NCBI GenBank assembly: GCA_017744315.1 | Contig: JAGIBN010000008.1 | Span: forward strand, 62,001-126,000 | DNA: 64,000 nucleotides | Direction: 5' to 3' | Source: Porphyrobacter sp. | GTDB taxonomy: Bacteria > Pseudomonadota > Alphaproteobacteria > Sphingomonadales > Sphingomonadaceae | Shown: in pieces, positions 28,506-35,887 of the stretch | Layout of the letters: every line of letters starts with the position of its first letter | Numbering within the stretch: position 1 is the stretch's first letter | Notes under the pieces: generated by a model | What the model saw: only the letters and a program-made list of their open reading frames with translations | Databases searched by the model: none | What the model was told of the DNA's origin: nothing | Made by a program: the position numbers and the translations under genes

Positions 28506-29561
28506 ATGACTCACGAACTGAACACCGGCGGTGACCGCGGATACCTGCGCATTGCCACCGAAGAAGCCTTCGCCACCCAGGAACAGCTCGACGCGATCAT
28601 GCGCCTGGTCAAGGAAGGCCGCGCCGACAAGGGCACCATGAGCCTGTGGGGCTTCTACGGCACCAGCCCCAGCGAGCGCACGACCTTCATCCGCGAACGC
28701 TTGCTCGACCTCGGGCCGCTACGCATCCAGGCGATGGACGAAGCCGGGATCGACAAGGCCGTGCTCGCGCTGACCAGCCCCGGCACCCAGTCGATGCACG
28801 ATGTCGAGGAAGCCAAGCGTATCGCCCGCAACGCCAACGACCAGCTCAAGGCCGCCTGCGAGACCTACCCCGACCGCTTCCACGGGATGATCGCGGTTGC
28901 TCCGCTCGATCCCGAATGGTCGGCCGAGGAACTGCGCCGCGGCAAGGAAGAGCTCGGCTTCCATGGCGTGCAGATCAACAGCCACACCCACGGCCACTAT
29001 CTGGATGAAGAGCAATTCGATCCGATCCTGCGCGCCTGCGCCGATCTCGACCTGCCGCTCTACATCCATCCGCAGGGCCCGCCCGACGGGATGATCGGCG
29101 GCATGGTCGAAGCCGGGCTCGACGGCGCGGTCTATGGCTTCGGCGTTGAGACCAGCTATCACGCGATGCGTCTGCTCACGACGGGCGTGTTCGACCGCTA
29201 TCCGAACCTTCAGCTGATGCTCGGCCACGGGTGCGAAGGGCTGCCGTTCTGGCTCTATCGCCTGGACTACATGCACAAGGCCGGCATCCGCAGCCAGCGC
29301 TACGACCGCTTGAAGCCGCTGCAGCATGACCTGTTCCACTACATGCGCAACAACGTGCTCGCCACCAACAGCGGCTTGCCGTTCGGTCCGTCGATCAAGC
29401 TGATGATCGAAGTCATGGGCGAAGACCGCGTGATGTACGCGATGGATTACCCCTATCAATACGTGCCGGACGAAGTACGCTGGATGGACGATCTCGAGAT
29501 CAGCGACTCCCAGAAGAAGAAGTTCTTCCAGACCAACGCCGAACGCTGGTTCAAGCTCTAG
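28506..29561 (+). CDS. ligW: 5-carboxyvanillate decarboxylase-type amidohydrolase (LigW-like)
   Basis: Metal-dependent, O2-independent decarboxylase of the ACMSD/amidohydrolase superfamily; LigW turns 5-carboxyvanillate into vanillate in lignin biaryl catabolism. 351 residues, matching LigW in length. The N-terminus (GGDRGYLRIATEEAFAT) and the end (QKKKFFQTNAERWFKL) closely resemble sphingomonad LigW as I recall it. The LigW metal ligands fall at the same positions: Glu19, His188 (YIHP) and Asp314 (MDYPYQY), with Arg58 also kept. One difference is GHGCEGLPFW where LigW has GHMGEALPYW. ATG 28506 follows AAGGAAAGAG. A related carboxylated phenol as substrate cannot be excluded. Confidence 0.85.
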   Translation: MTHELNTGGDRGYLRIATEEAFATQEQLDAIMRLVKEGRADKGTMSLWGFYGTSPSERTTFIRERLLDLGPLRIQAMDEAGIDKAVLALTSPGTQSMHDVEEAKRIARNANDQLKAACETYPDRFHGMIAVAPLDPEWSAEELRRGKEELGFHGVQINSHTHGHYLDEEQFDPILRACADLDLPLYIHPQGPPDGMIGGMVEAGLDGAVYGFGVETSYHAMRLLTTGVFDRYPNLQLMLGHGCEGLPFWLYRLDYMHKAGIRSQRYDRLKPLQHDLFHYMRNNVLATNSGLPFGPSIKLMIEVMGEDRVMYAMDYPYQYVPDEVRWMDDLEISDSQKKKFFQTNAERWFKL

Positions 29562-29575
29562 GCTCAAGGAGAGGA

Positions 29576-30439
29576 ATGCCGATGACGACGTATGCCGTGA
29601 CAGGGGCGACCGGAAAGCTTGGCCGCCTGGTTCTCGACGAACTGCTGCAGAAGACCGATGCCGGAAACGTCGTCGCCCTCGCCCGCGATCCGGCGGCGCT
29701 GGCGGACTATGCGGCCAAGGGCGTGCAGGTGCGCCAGGCGGACTATGACGATCCGGCCAGCCTCGACGCGGCGCTGAACGGTGTCGATCGCGTGCTGCTC
29801 ATCAGCGGCAATGCGGTGGGCCAGCGTGAACGCCAGCACGGCGCGATCATCGACGCGGCGAAGAAGGCGGGCGCATCCTACCTCGCCTACACTTCGGTGC
29901 TCAACGCGCAGGGTTCGAAGCTGGCGCTCGCCGGCGAACACGTCCTGACCGAGAAGCTGCTCGAAAAGAGCGGCCTCAACTACGACGTACTGCGCATGCC
30001 GTGGTATTCGGAGAACTACACCGGCGCCCTCGCCCCGTCGATCGAACATGGTGCGATCTACGGGGCGACCGGCGAAGGCCGCCTGTCGACCGCCACCCGC
30101 GCGGATCTCGCCGGCGGTTCGGTCGGTGCGCTGCTCAACAGCCCGGGCGGCAAGACCTACGAACTGGCCGGTGACACGAGCTGGTCGATGGACGAGTTCG
30201 CCGCCGAAGTCGGCCGCCAGGCGGGCAAGCCGGTCGCCTACGTCAACCAGTCCGAAGAAGACTATACCAAGACCCTGGAAGGCGTCGGCCTGCCGCCGCC
30301 GGTTGCCGCCCTGCTGGCGAGCACCAGCTACCTCTCGGGGTTCGGTGAACTCTACAGCGAGAGCAAGGACCTGAGCACGCTCTCGGGCCGCCCGACCACG
30401 CCGATTAGCGAAACCATCGCGGCCGCGTTGAAGGGTTAA
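29576..30439 (+). CDS. NmrA/QOR2-type NAD(P)-binding oxidoreductase
   Basis: Atypical SDR of 287 residues, similar to quinone reductase QOR2. It begins TYAVTGATGKLGRLVLDELL, the GxxGxxG dinucleotide site, and has VALARDP at the end of the second strand. A YLAYTSVLNA segment and MPWYSENYTGAL follow, in place of a classical YxxxK. ATG 29576 and ATG 29582 both fit the AAGGAGAGG upstream. It is 14 bases after ligW in the same direction. It may reduce quinones formed from catechols; this is inference from family and context. Confidence 0.86.
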   Translation: MPMTTYAVTGATGKLGRLVLDELLQKTDAGNVVALARDPAALADYAAKGVQVRQADYDDPASLDAALNGVDRVLLISGNAVGQRERQHGAIIDAAKKAGASYLAYTSVLNAQGSKLALAGEHVLTEKLLEKSGLNYDVLRMPWYSENYTGALAPSIEHGAIYGATGEGRLSTATRADLAGGSVGALLNSPGGKTYELAGDTSWSMDEFAAEVGRQAGKPVAYVNQSEEDYTKTLEGVGLPPPVAALLASTSYLSGFGELYSESKDLSTLSGRPTTPISETIAAALKG

Positions 30440-30442
30440 AGT

Positions 30443-30589
30443 AAATCCTCCCCGAAACGGGGAGGGGGACCACCCGCAGGGTGGTGGAGGGGCACGGTCG
30501 GAGAACCGGGCATCGCGAGGTCGGGAATACCCGCGCGTGCCCCTCCACCATGCTTCGCATGGTCCCCCTCCCCCGGTGGGGGAGGAATT
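30443..30589. repeat. Palindromic intergenic repeat, copy 3 (two left halves, head to head)
   Basis: Starts AAATCCTCCCC and ends GGGGGAGGAATT. Unlike copies 2 and 4, both halves are of the 'GGGGAGGGGGACC...GGTGGTGGAGGGGCACG' type, facing each other, so the element is a symmetric recombination of one half. It separates the NmrA-type and MFS genes, 23 bases before the MFS ATG. Confidence 0.78.
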
Positions 30590-30611
30590 GGGAAGTGGGG
30601 AGAGGAAGAAC

Positions 30612-32243
30612 ATGGCTACGACGGTCGCAGACGAAGCGCTGAAACCCGCTACAAAGGTCACGCGCGCAGGGTGGTACGCCCTGACGCTGGTTTCGGCCGC
30701 CCAGGCGATCAGCCTGCTCGACCGCCAGATCCTTTCCATCCTCGCGCCGTCGATCCGCGCGGACCTGGGCATCGGCGACGCCGAGCTCGGTCTGCTTTAC
30801 GGCACCGTCTTCTCGCTGTTCTACGCGCTGTTCTCCCTGCCGCTCGGCCGACTGGTCGACGGCTGGATCCGCACCCGCCTGCTGGCGATCTGTATCTTCG
30901 GCTGGTCGCTGGCCGCAGGCCTTGCCGCGTTCGCCACGGGCTTCGGTCTCCTCGCCTTGTCGCGCCTTGGCGTCGGCGTGGGCGAAGGCGCCACTCAGCC
31001 CGCGGCCAACTCGATCATCTTCGACGTCTTCCCGCGCGAGAAGCGCGGAACCGCCATGGCCGCGCTCGGCATTGCCACGGCACTCGGCCTCGGCCTGTCG
31101 ATGACGCTCGGCGGTGTCGTCGCGCACTGGTGGGATACGCGTTACGCAGGCGTCGCGGCGCCGGGCGGTTTTTCCGGCTGGCAGTTCGCTTTCCTCGTCG
31201 CCGCCCTGCCCGGCTTCGTGCTCGCCTGGCTCATTTACCGTATGAAAGAGCCAGAGCGCGGCGCGATGGACGGTATCGTCTCGCCGCCCGATCCGGCCCC
31301 GTTCGTAGCCAGCGCCAAGGTGCTCGGCGCGGTCACGCCGGGCGCGAACTGGTTCTATCTGTGGAACCACAAGGCCGGCGCCAAGCAGTGGACCGTGAAC
31401 CTCGTCTCGCTCGCCGTGATCGCAGCGTTCTGCGTGGTCATGACGCGGGTGACCCAGGCGTTCTCTCCCCGGCCGCCGATCCAGGCGCTGGGCCTCAACA
31501 TCGATCCGCACGTGCTGCAATGGTCGGTCGTCGCCGTCGGCGCGTTCGTGATCCTCAACCTGTTCCAGTCGTTCAAGCTGACTGACCGCGCGACCTACAA
31601 TGTGGTCAGCTCGCCTTCTGTGATCCTGCTGATCGTGGTCGCGGGCTTCCAGACCTCGATCAACTACGGCGTGATGGGCTTCACCCCCTCGTTCCTCAAC
31701 CGCGAGTTCGGCCTGTCACCGGCAGAGACCGGCGTGCAATTCGGTCTGCTGGCCGCGGCACTCGGCATGATCGGCCCGATCGTCGCCGGACCGCTGTCCG
31801 ACTGGCTGACCGCGCGCATGGGCGGCAAGGGCCGCGTGTGGCTGACAATCTTCTCGCTCGGTATCTCGCCGTTCTTCGGCATCTGGACCTTCAGCGCCAC
31901 CAACCCGACCGAGTTCTACCTGCGCTTCGTCGGCTACAGCCTGATCCTGACGCTGTGGCTGCCGCCGCTCTATTCGCTGCTCTACGACCTCGTGCTGCCG
32001 CGCATGCGGGGCATCACCTCCTCGCTGTTCATTATCATCACCACGATGCTGGGCCTGGGCATGGGGCCGTACTTCGTCGGCATCGTCAGCGACCGGAACG
32101 GCGGAGACCTCGGCCAGGCGATCATGTCGATCAACGTGGTGGCCCCGGCGATCGTCCTGTGCCTGCTGGTGGTCCTGTTCCGGGTGAACCGCGACGAGAC
32201 GACGATGCTAGAGCGCGCACGCGCCGGGGGTGAGGCAGTTTGA
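30612..32243 (+). CDS. MFS transporter (spinster-like, large cytosolic loop)
   Basis: 543-residue inner-membrane carrier. The first helix ends in AISLLDRQILSILAPSIRADLG, a motif of spinster/phthalate-type MFS carriers. PLGRLVDGWIRTRLLAICIFGW is the loop 2-3 motif and SRLGVGVGEGATQPAANSII follows helix 4. An enlarged middle region (about residues 215-330, with extra helices) makes it longer than usual. ATG 30612 follows GGGGAGAGGAAG. It is the third rightward gene after ligW. A lignin-derived aromatic substrate is inferred from context only. Confidence 0.88.
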   Translation: MATTVADEALKPATKVTRAGWYALTLVSAAQAISLLDRQILSILAPSIRADLGIGDAELGLLYGTVFSLFYALFSLPLGRLVDGWIRTRLLAICIFGWSLAAGLAAFATGFGLLALSRLGVGVGEGATQPAANSIIFDVFPREKRGTAMAALGIATALGLGLSMTLGGVVAHWWDTRYAGVAAPGGFSGWQFAFLVAALPGFVLAWLIYRMKEPERGAMDGIVSPPDPAPFVASAKVLGAVTPGANWFYLWNHKAGAKQWTVNLVSLAVIAAFCVVMTRVTQAFSPRPPIQALGLNIDPHVLQWSVVAVGAFVILNLFQSFKLTDRATYNVVSSPSVILLIVVAGFQTSINYGVMGFTPSFLNREFGLSPAETGVQFGLLAAALGMIGPIVAGPLSDWLTARMGGKGRVWLTIFSLGISPFFGIWTFSATNPTEFYLRFVGYSLILTLWLPPLYSLLYDLVLPRMRGITSSLFIIITTMLGLGMGPYFVGIVSDRNGGDLGQAIMSINVVAPAIVLCLLVVLFRVNRDETTMLERARAGGEAV

Positions 32244-32246
32244 GCT

Positions 32247-32380
32247 AAATCCTCCCCGAGCTTGTCTCGGGGAGGGAGACCACCGCCTGCGGCGGTGGTG
32301 GAGGGGGAAGCGCCACACCAATCCCCCCTCCGTCAGCCGCTTCGCGGCTGCCACCTCCCCGAGACAAGCTCAGGGAGGAT
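32247..32380 (+). repeat. Palindromic intergenic repeat, copy 4
   Basis: Starts AAATCCTCCCCGAGCTTG and ends CAAGCTCAGGGAGGAT, with inner stems CACCGCCTGCGGCGGTG and CAGCCGCTTCGCGGCTG. It is near-identical to copy 2. It directly follows the MFS stop and leads into the GTGTCAC array. Confidence 0.82.
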
Positions 32381-32455
32381 CAATTCGGTCAGAAAAAACT
32401 TTCCTACAACCAGTGACTTAGGTCATGCAGAGTTATGCCGATCACCCCGCCCCGC

Positions 32456-32645
32456 AAAGTGTCATCTTGCACCAGGCGCCGCCTGAAAAGTGTCACCATG
32501 CGCCCGAAAAAAGTGTCACCTTGCGCCTCCCTGCCCCGCCAAGTTGACACTTTCGCCTCGCCAATGTGTCACCTTGGCTACCGCAAACCCGCAGAAATCC
32601 GCCATTTCCGCAAAGTGACACTTTGTGCTGCACAGTGTCACCCCG
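32456..32645. repeat. Array of seven GTGTCAC-type repeats (iteron/operator-like)
   Basis: Consensus AAAGTGTCACCTTGC. Direct copies start at 32456, 32487, 32510, 32563 and 32632; an inverted copy (GTTGACACTTT) is at 32543; and CAAAGTGACACTTTG at 32611-32625 is a perfect palindrome of two half-sites. Spacing is irregular (roughly 20-50 bases). The 465-base gap 32244-32708 otherwise holds repeat copy 4 and an AT-rich stretch at about 32385-32440. No gene is supported there. It lies just upstream of the benzoylformate-decarboxylase-like gene. Confidence 0.7.
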
Positions 32646-32708
32646 TCACCCCCTCGGCCGACTCGCAGGGCTTGAAGCCCGCTCGGCTCAGCGCGTAAGG
32701 GCCAGAAC

Positions 32709-34271
32709 ATGCCTACCGTCAGAGAAGCCGCCTTCCGCGTATTCGAGCACTTCGGTGTCGACCGCTTGTTCGGTAACCCCGGCAGCACCGAGCTGCCGAT
32801 GCTCAAGGCGCTGCCGGACGGGTTCCGCTACGTCCTCGGATTGAACGAGGCGGTAGTGGTCGGGATGGCCGACGGTTTCGCCCGCTCCTCCGGCAAGCCG
32901 GCGCTGGTGAACCTGCACAGTTCGGCGGGCACCGGCCATTCGCTGGGCAACCTGTTCACCGCATGGAAGAACAACACGCCGATCGTGGTCACCGCCGGAC
33001 AGCAGGCGCGCAGCATCCTGCCGCACGACCCGTTCCTGTTCGCCGAACGCCCGACCGAATTCCCACGTCCCTATGTGAAGTACGCGATCGAGCCGGCGCG
33101 CGCCGAAGACGTGCCGCTGGCCTTGGTCCGCGCCTTCGTCACCGCGATGACCCCACCGATGGGCCCGTGCTTCGTGTCGATCCCGGTCGACGACTGGGAA
33201 CGTCAATGCGACTGGCCGCCCCTGCCCGACCTCACCTTGCGCGCCGTGCCTTCGGCCACCGGGATCGAGCGACTGGCAGCCATGCTCGACGCGAGCCAGA
33301 AGCCTGCGCTGGTGATCGGCACGGGCGTCGCCAATGCCGGCGGCTGGCGCGCCGCGATCTCGCTGGCGGAGAAAGCCGGCTGCTCGGTCTGGGCCGCGCC
33401 TTATGCCGCGCGAGAGACCTTTCCGGAAAACCACCCGCAGTTCGCCGGCTTCCTCCCCGCCTGGCGTGACAAGCTGCGCAGCCTGCTGGCACCGCACGAT
33501 GCGATCCTCGTCGCCGGGGCTCCGGTGTTCACGTACCACGTCGAAGGCGAAGGCCCGCATTGGCCCGAGCACGCGACGCTGATGGCGCTGAGCGACGATC
33601 CGCAGCACCTGGCCTCGCTGCCCGGCGGCGGCGGCGTGCTGGGTGATGTGGCCGACGGGCTCGGCCAGCTCTGCGAGCGGGTGAACGCGCGCGCCTTCAC
33701 CGGCAAGTCGCACCAGCTCATGGATCCCGAGCCAGCGATGACCTCGGCCTATGTCCTCAAGCGCATCGCCGCCCTGCGTCCGGCCGAAGCGGTCATCGTC
33801 GAGGAAGCCCCCACTGCGCGCGGGCCGGAACACGATACCCTGCCGATCACTCGCGAAGGCGGCTTCTACACCTGCGCCAGCGGCGGCCTCGGCTATTCGC
33901 TGCCGGCCGCGGTCGGCGTGGCCCAGGGCCAGCCGGACAAGGTCATCGCCATCCTGGGTGATGGCTCGGCGATGTACACGATCCAGGGCCTGTTCTCGGC
34001 GCGCGAGGAGCAGGCGAACGTCAGCTTCGTCATCCTCAACAACGGCGCCTACGCCGCGCTCACCGGCTTCTCGGCCGAGTTCGGCATGAACCACGTGCCT
34101 GGTTGCGACCTGGGCGGTCTCGACTTCGTCAAACTCGCCGAAGCGCAGGGTCTGCCCGCGCGGTTGGTCGAGAATGTGGATGAACTGGATGAGGCTCTGA
34201 GCTGGAGCTTCGCTCAAACCGGTCCGACATTGCTCGACGTGCGGATCGAATACGCGATCCACAGTCACTAG
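32709..34271 (+). CDS. mdlC: Thiamine-diphosphate decarboxylase, benzoylformate decarboxylase-like
   Basis: Non-oxidative 2-oxo acid decarboxylase of 520 residues. It follows the layout of Pseudomonas benzoylformate decarboxylase closely: FGNPGSTELP with Ser26, LNEAVV with Glu47 (cofactor activation), VNLHSSAGTGHSLGNL with His70, and PVFTYHVEG with a His at 277 that matches His281 of that enzyme. The ThDP motif is GDGSAMYTIQGL...ILNNGAYAALTG. Ser26 and the two His residues are the determinants used by benzoylformate decarboxylases, so an aryl-glyoxylate substrate is likely. It is preceded by the seven-copy repeat array, and no mandelate genes are adjacent. Confidence 0.85.
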   Translation: MPTVREAAFRVFEHFGVDRLFGNPGSTELPMLKALPDGFRYVLGLNEAVVVGMADGFARSSGKPALVNLHSSAGTGHSLGNLFTAWKNNTPIVVTAGQQARSILPHDPFLFAERPTEFPRPYVKYAIEPARAEDVPLALVRAFVTAMTPPMGPCFVSIPVDDWERQCDWPPLPDLTLRAVPSATGIERLAAMLDASQKPALVIGTGVANAGGWRAAISLAEKAGCSVWAAPYAARETFPENHPQFAGFLPAWRDKLRSLLAPHDAILVAGAPVFTYHVEGEGPHWPEHATLMALSDDPQHLASLPGGGGVLGDVADGLGQLCERVNARAFTGKSHQLMDPEPAMTSAYVLKRIAALRPAEAVIVEEAPTARGPEHDTLPITREGGFYTCASGGLGYSLPAAVGVAQGQPDKVIAILGDGSAMYTIQGLFSAREEQANVSFVILNNGAYAALTGFSAEFGMNHVPGCDLGGLDFVKLAEAQGLPARLVENVDELDEALSWSFAQTGPTLLDVRIEYAIHSH

Positions 34272-34274
34272 GAC

Positions 34275-34823
34275 TTAAAAGTAGCAGCTCCCGATCCCGA
34301 CCAGGATCCCGATCACGCTGCTGCCCAGAATGAAGACCATGCTCGACCGGCTCCAGCGGCTTTTGTTCGACTGCCGCAGCCGCTGCATGTCGAGCGAGGG
34401 GCCCGCTTGAGAGGAGGCACTCTTGCTACGGTTCAGAAGTGGGTCGAGCGAACGATCGCCCGCCCCCTTCGCCCAGTCCCGCGCAAAGCTCCTGGATTCG
34501 ACCTTCGCCTCGAGAGTGGAAGGCCGCCAGTTCCGCGTTGCGAGAACCCAGCTGGAACTGATCGGCTTTTCGAACTGGAGGCCTACCGTCTGCCCGTCTT
34601 GCCACACCCGTACGCCGAACACCTCGAAGTCCATCCACTTGAGGATCCCACCGGTCACCCGCTCCGGCCCGGTGAGCTGCAGGCGCGCGCCGCTTTGCGA
34701 GAGGTCCAGCAAGGTCACTTCCCTAGGACCTTTGACGGTCATGAGCTGCGCAGGAATTCCCAGGCGCAAGCGAGCATGCGCTCGACGGGGAAGAAAATCC
34801 AATTGGAGGGCAGCGCTGGCCAT
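34275..34823 (-). CDS. PilZ-domain protein with C-terminal membrane helix
   Basis: About 182 residues from ATG 34823. The PilZ cyclic-di-GMP site is intact: basic PRRAHARLRL before the barrel and DLSQSGARLQL (the D/NxSxxG box) after it. A charged linker leads to a single C-terminal helix, SSMVFILGSSVIGILVGIG, so the receptor is probably anchored by its tail with PilZ in the cytosol. It ends 3 bases from the convergent decarboxylase gene. The GGDEF-EAL protein at 6-8.5 kb could supply or remove its ligand; a direct link is not shown. Confidence 0.85.
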   Translation of the reverse strand: MASAALQLDFLPRRAHARLRLGIPAQLMTVKGPREVTLLDLSQSGARLQLTGPERVTGGILKWMDFEVFGVRVWQDGQTVGLQFEKPISSSWVLATRNWRPSTLEAKVESRSFARDWAKGAGDRSLDPLLNRSKSASSQAGPSLDMQRLRQSNKSRWSRSSMVFILGSSVIGILVGIGSCYF

Positions 34824-34961
34824 ACCCCTGAATCGCCCATTAACCTCACCATTTCCGGAACAGGTGACTAAGCAAAAACGCGTAGTCTTGGTGCGACCAC
34901 ACATCAGAAGGCGGGCGCATCATCTGCGAAATACACCTTGGGAGCGGCGCATTTGTCGCAC

Positions 34962-34988
34962 TTGACAAAAATCGCAGAGGAGTATTGC
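34962..34988 (+). promoter_or_regulatory. Possible sigma-70 promoter for the small exported protein gene
   Basis: TTGACA at 34962-34967 is a perfect -35 element; TATTGC at 34983-34988 is a fair -10, but the 15-base spacing is short. A 57-base leader would follow. Prediction from motif only. Confidence 0.35.
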
Positions 34989-35045
34989 TGCTCAAACGCT
35001 TGTTAGCGTAAGAGAATGAAACTCAACAATAAGGGGAGTTGACAC

Positions 35046-35270
35046 ATGTCATTCGGTAGAAGTGCGTTACTCGGACTTTCGGCGATCTCTTTGGTCAGCT
35101 CACCGGTTGTGGCGCAAGCCGCCACTAGCCCAGCTCTTCGCGTGGGATCGGACGTGGAAGATTCTGAATCCGTGGCCGGCATGGGCATTCTCATTCCCAT
35201 CATAGCGGTCCTCGCCATCGTCCTCATTGCCGTCGCCGTGAACGACAGCGACAGCCCGACCAGCCCTTAA
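35046..35270 (+). CDS. Small exported membrane protein
   Basis: 74 residues: a signal peptide (MSFGRSALLGLSAISLVSSPVVAQA), a short acidic segment (RVGSDVEDSESVAG), one hydrophobic helix (GILIPIIAVLAIVLIAVAV) and a tail NDSDSPTSP. The ATG is preceded by AAGGGGAG. It has its own candidate promoter and a strong terminator, which argues for a real, independently expressed gene. Similar tiny signal-plus-helix proteins are common in sphingomonads; no function is known to me. Confidence 0.8.
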   Translation: MSFGRSALLGLSAISLVSSPVVAQAATSPALRVGSDVEDSESVAGMGILIPIIAVLAIVLIAVAVNDSDSPTSP

Positions 35271-35290
35271 TCTCAAGCTCGTTCTGATCA

Positions 35291-35328
35291 GTGCCCTTGC
35301 TGCTCCGGCAGCGGGGCACCGATCTTTT
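35291..35328 (+). terminator. Rho-independent terminator
   Basis: GTGCCC-TT-GCTGC / GCAGC-G-GGGCAC form an interrupted 11-bp stem with a TCCG loop, followed by TCTTTT. It closes the small exported protein gene, 20 bases after its stop, and meets the end of the convergent DUF3237 gene. Confidence 0.8.
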
Positions 35329-35788
35329 AGAGCACTTGCCAAACCCATAACTTAATGCTGCTGGCGTAGCGCGCGCCCGAGCAGATAAAGATCGACTTGT
35401 TCATCCAGTCGTAGCGGCCCTCAGGGGCGATGAATTCCGGCACAGTCCGGAAATAGTATTCGGCGGGATCGACATCCTCGCCCCGGCGCAAACGATCCAT
35501 CACTTCGGGCGGCCCATGGCGCAAGCCCTTGTTGCGGATCTGGATCAGCACCCCATCGTCGGTCTCCAGAGCGTAGATCGCATCGGCCACGGTCACGCCG
35601 TCGGGCCGGGTTAGCTGCCAGTCGGCCGAATTGCCCATCAGCTTGCCGCTGATTTTCGGACCCTTCACATAGCCACCGCTAAGGATCGGAATGATCCGCC
35701 GGGTGCCATCGACCACCTTTCCAATCTCGCGCGGAGCCTCCAGCTCCCCGCTCGCTTCATAGACAAACTCAAGCTCGGGCTTGATCAT
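35327..35788 (-). CDS. DUF3237 domain protein
   Basis: 153 residues from ATG 35788 after AGGAGAGG. It has the DUF3237 pattern: LEFVYEASGEL near the start, GTRRIIPILSGGYVKGPKISGKL, and a closing EFIAPEGRYDWMNKSIFICSG. As I recall, the SYK-6 decarboxylases PhcF and PhcG, which act on a phenylcoumaran lignin dimer acid to give a stilbene, belong to this family, while PhcC/PhcD are GMC oxidoreductases. Here a DUF3237 gene is divergent from a GMC gene 99 bases away, which strengthens the comparison. Activity is not proven; other DUF3237 proteins have no known role. Confidence 0.85.
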   Translation of the reverse strand: MIKPELEFVYEASGELEAPREIGKVVDGTRRIIPILSGGYVKGPKISGKLMGNSADWQLTRPDGVTVADAIYALETDDGVLIQIRNKGLRHGPPEVMDRLRRGEDVDPAEYYFRTVPEFIAPEGRYDWMNKSIFICSGARYASSIKLWVWQVL

Positions 35789-35847
35789 GCGCCTCTCCTG
35801 CATTGCGGGCCAAGACTACGGTCCCTAGCGTATCCGGCAAGCGAATC

Positions 35848-35862
35848 GCGCGGTTGCCGCGC
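35848..35862. promoter_or_regulatory. Dyad in the DUF3237/GMC divergent promoter
   Basis: GCGCGG-TTG-CCGCGC is a perfect 6-bp inverted repeat in the 99-base region between the two divergent starts. It could be an operator or merely a GC-rich hairpin. Confidence 0.3.
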
Positions 35863-35887
35863 AAAATGGGTTGAGAGGAGAGCTGGA

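Noticed and set aside
32456..32645. CRISPR array or active plasmid origin
   Set aside because: Repeats are about 15 bases, unevenly spaced and in both orientations, with no cas genes, so not CRISPR. No rep, par or clear DnaA boxes were seen, so an origin is not claimed.
32435..32698. 87-codon plus-strand reading through the GTGTCAC array
   Set aside because: Its apparent internal repeats (KVS-C, SVT, KVT) are simply translations of the DNA repeat. There is no ribosome-binding site or recognisable fold. The DNA array is the more economical explanation.
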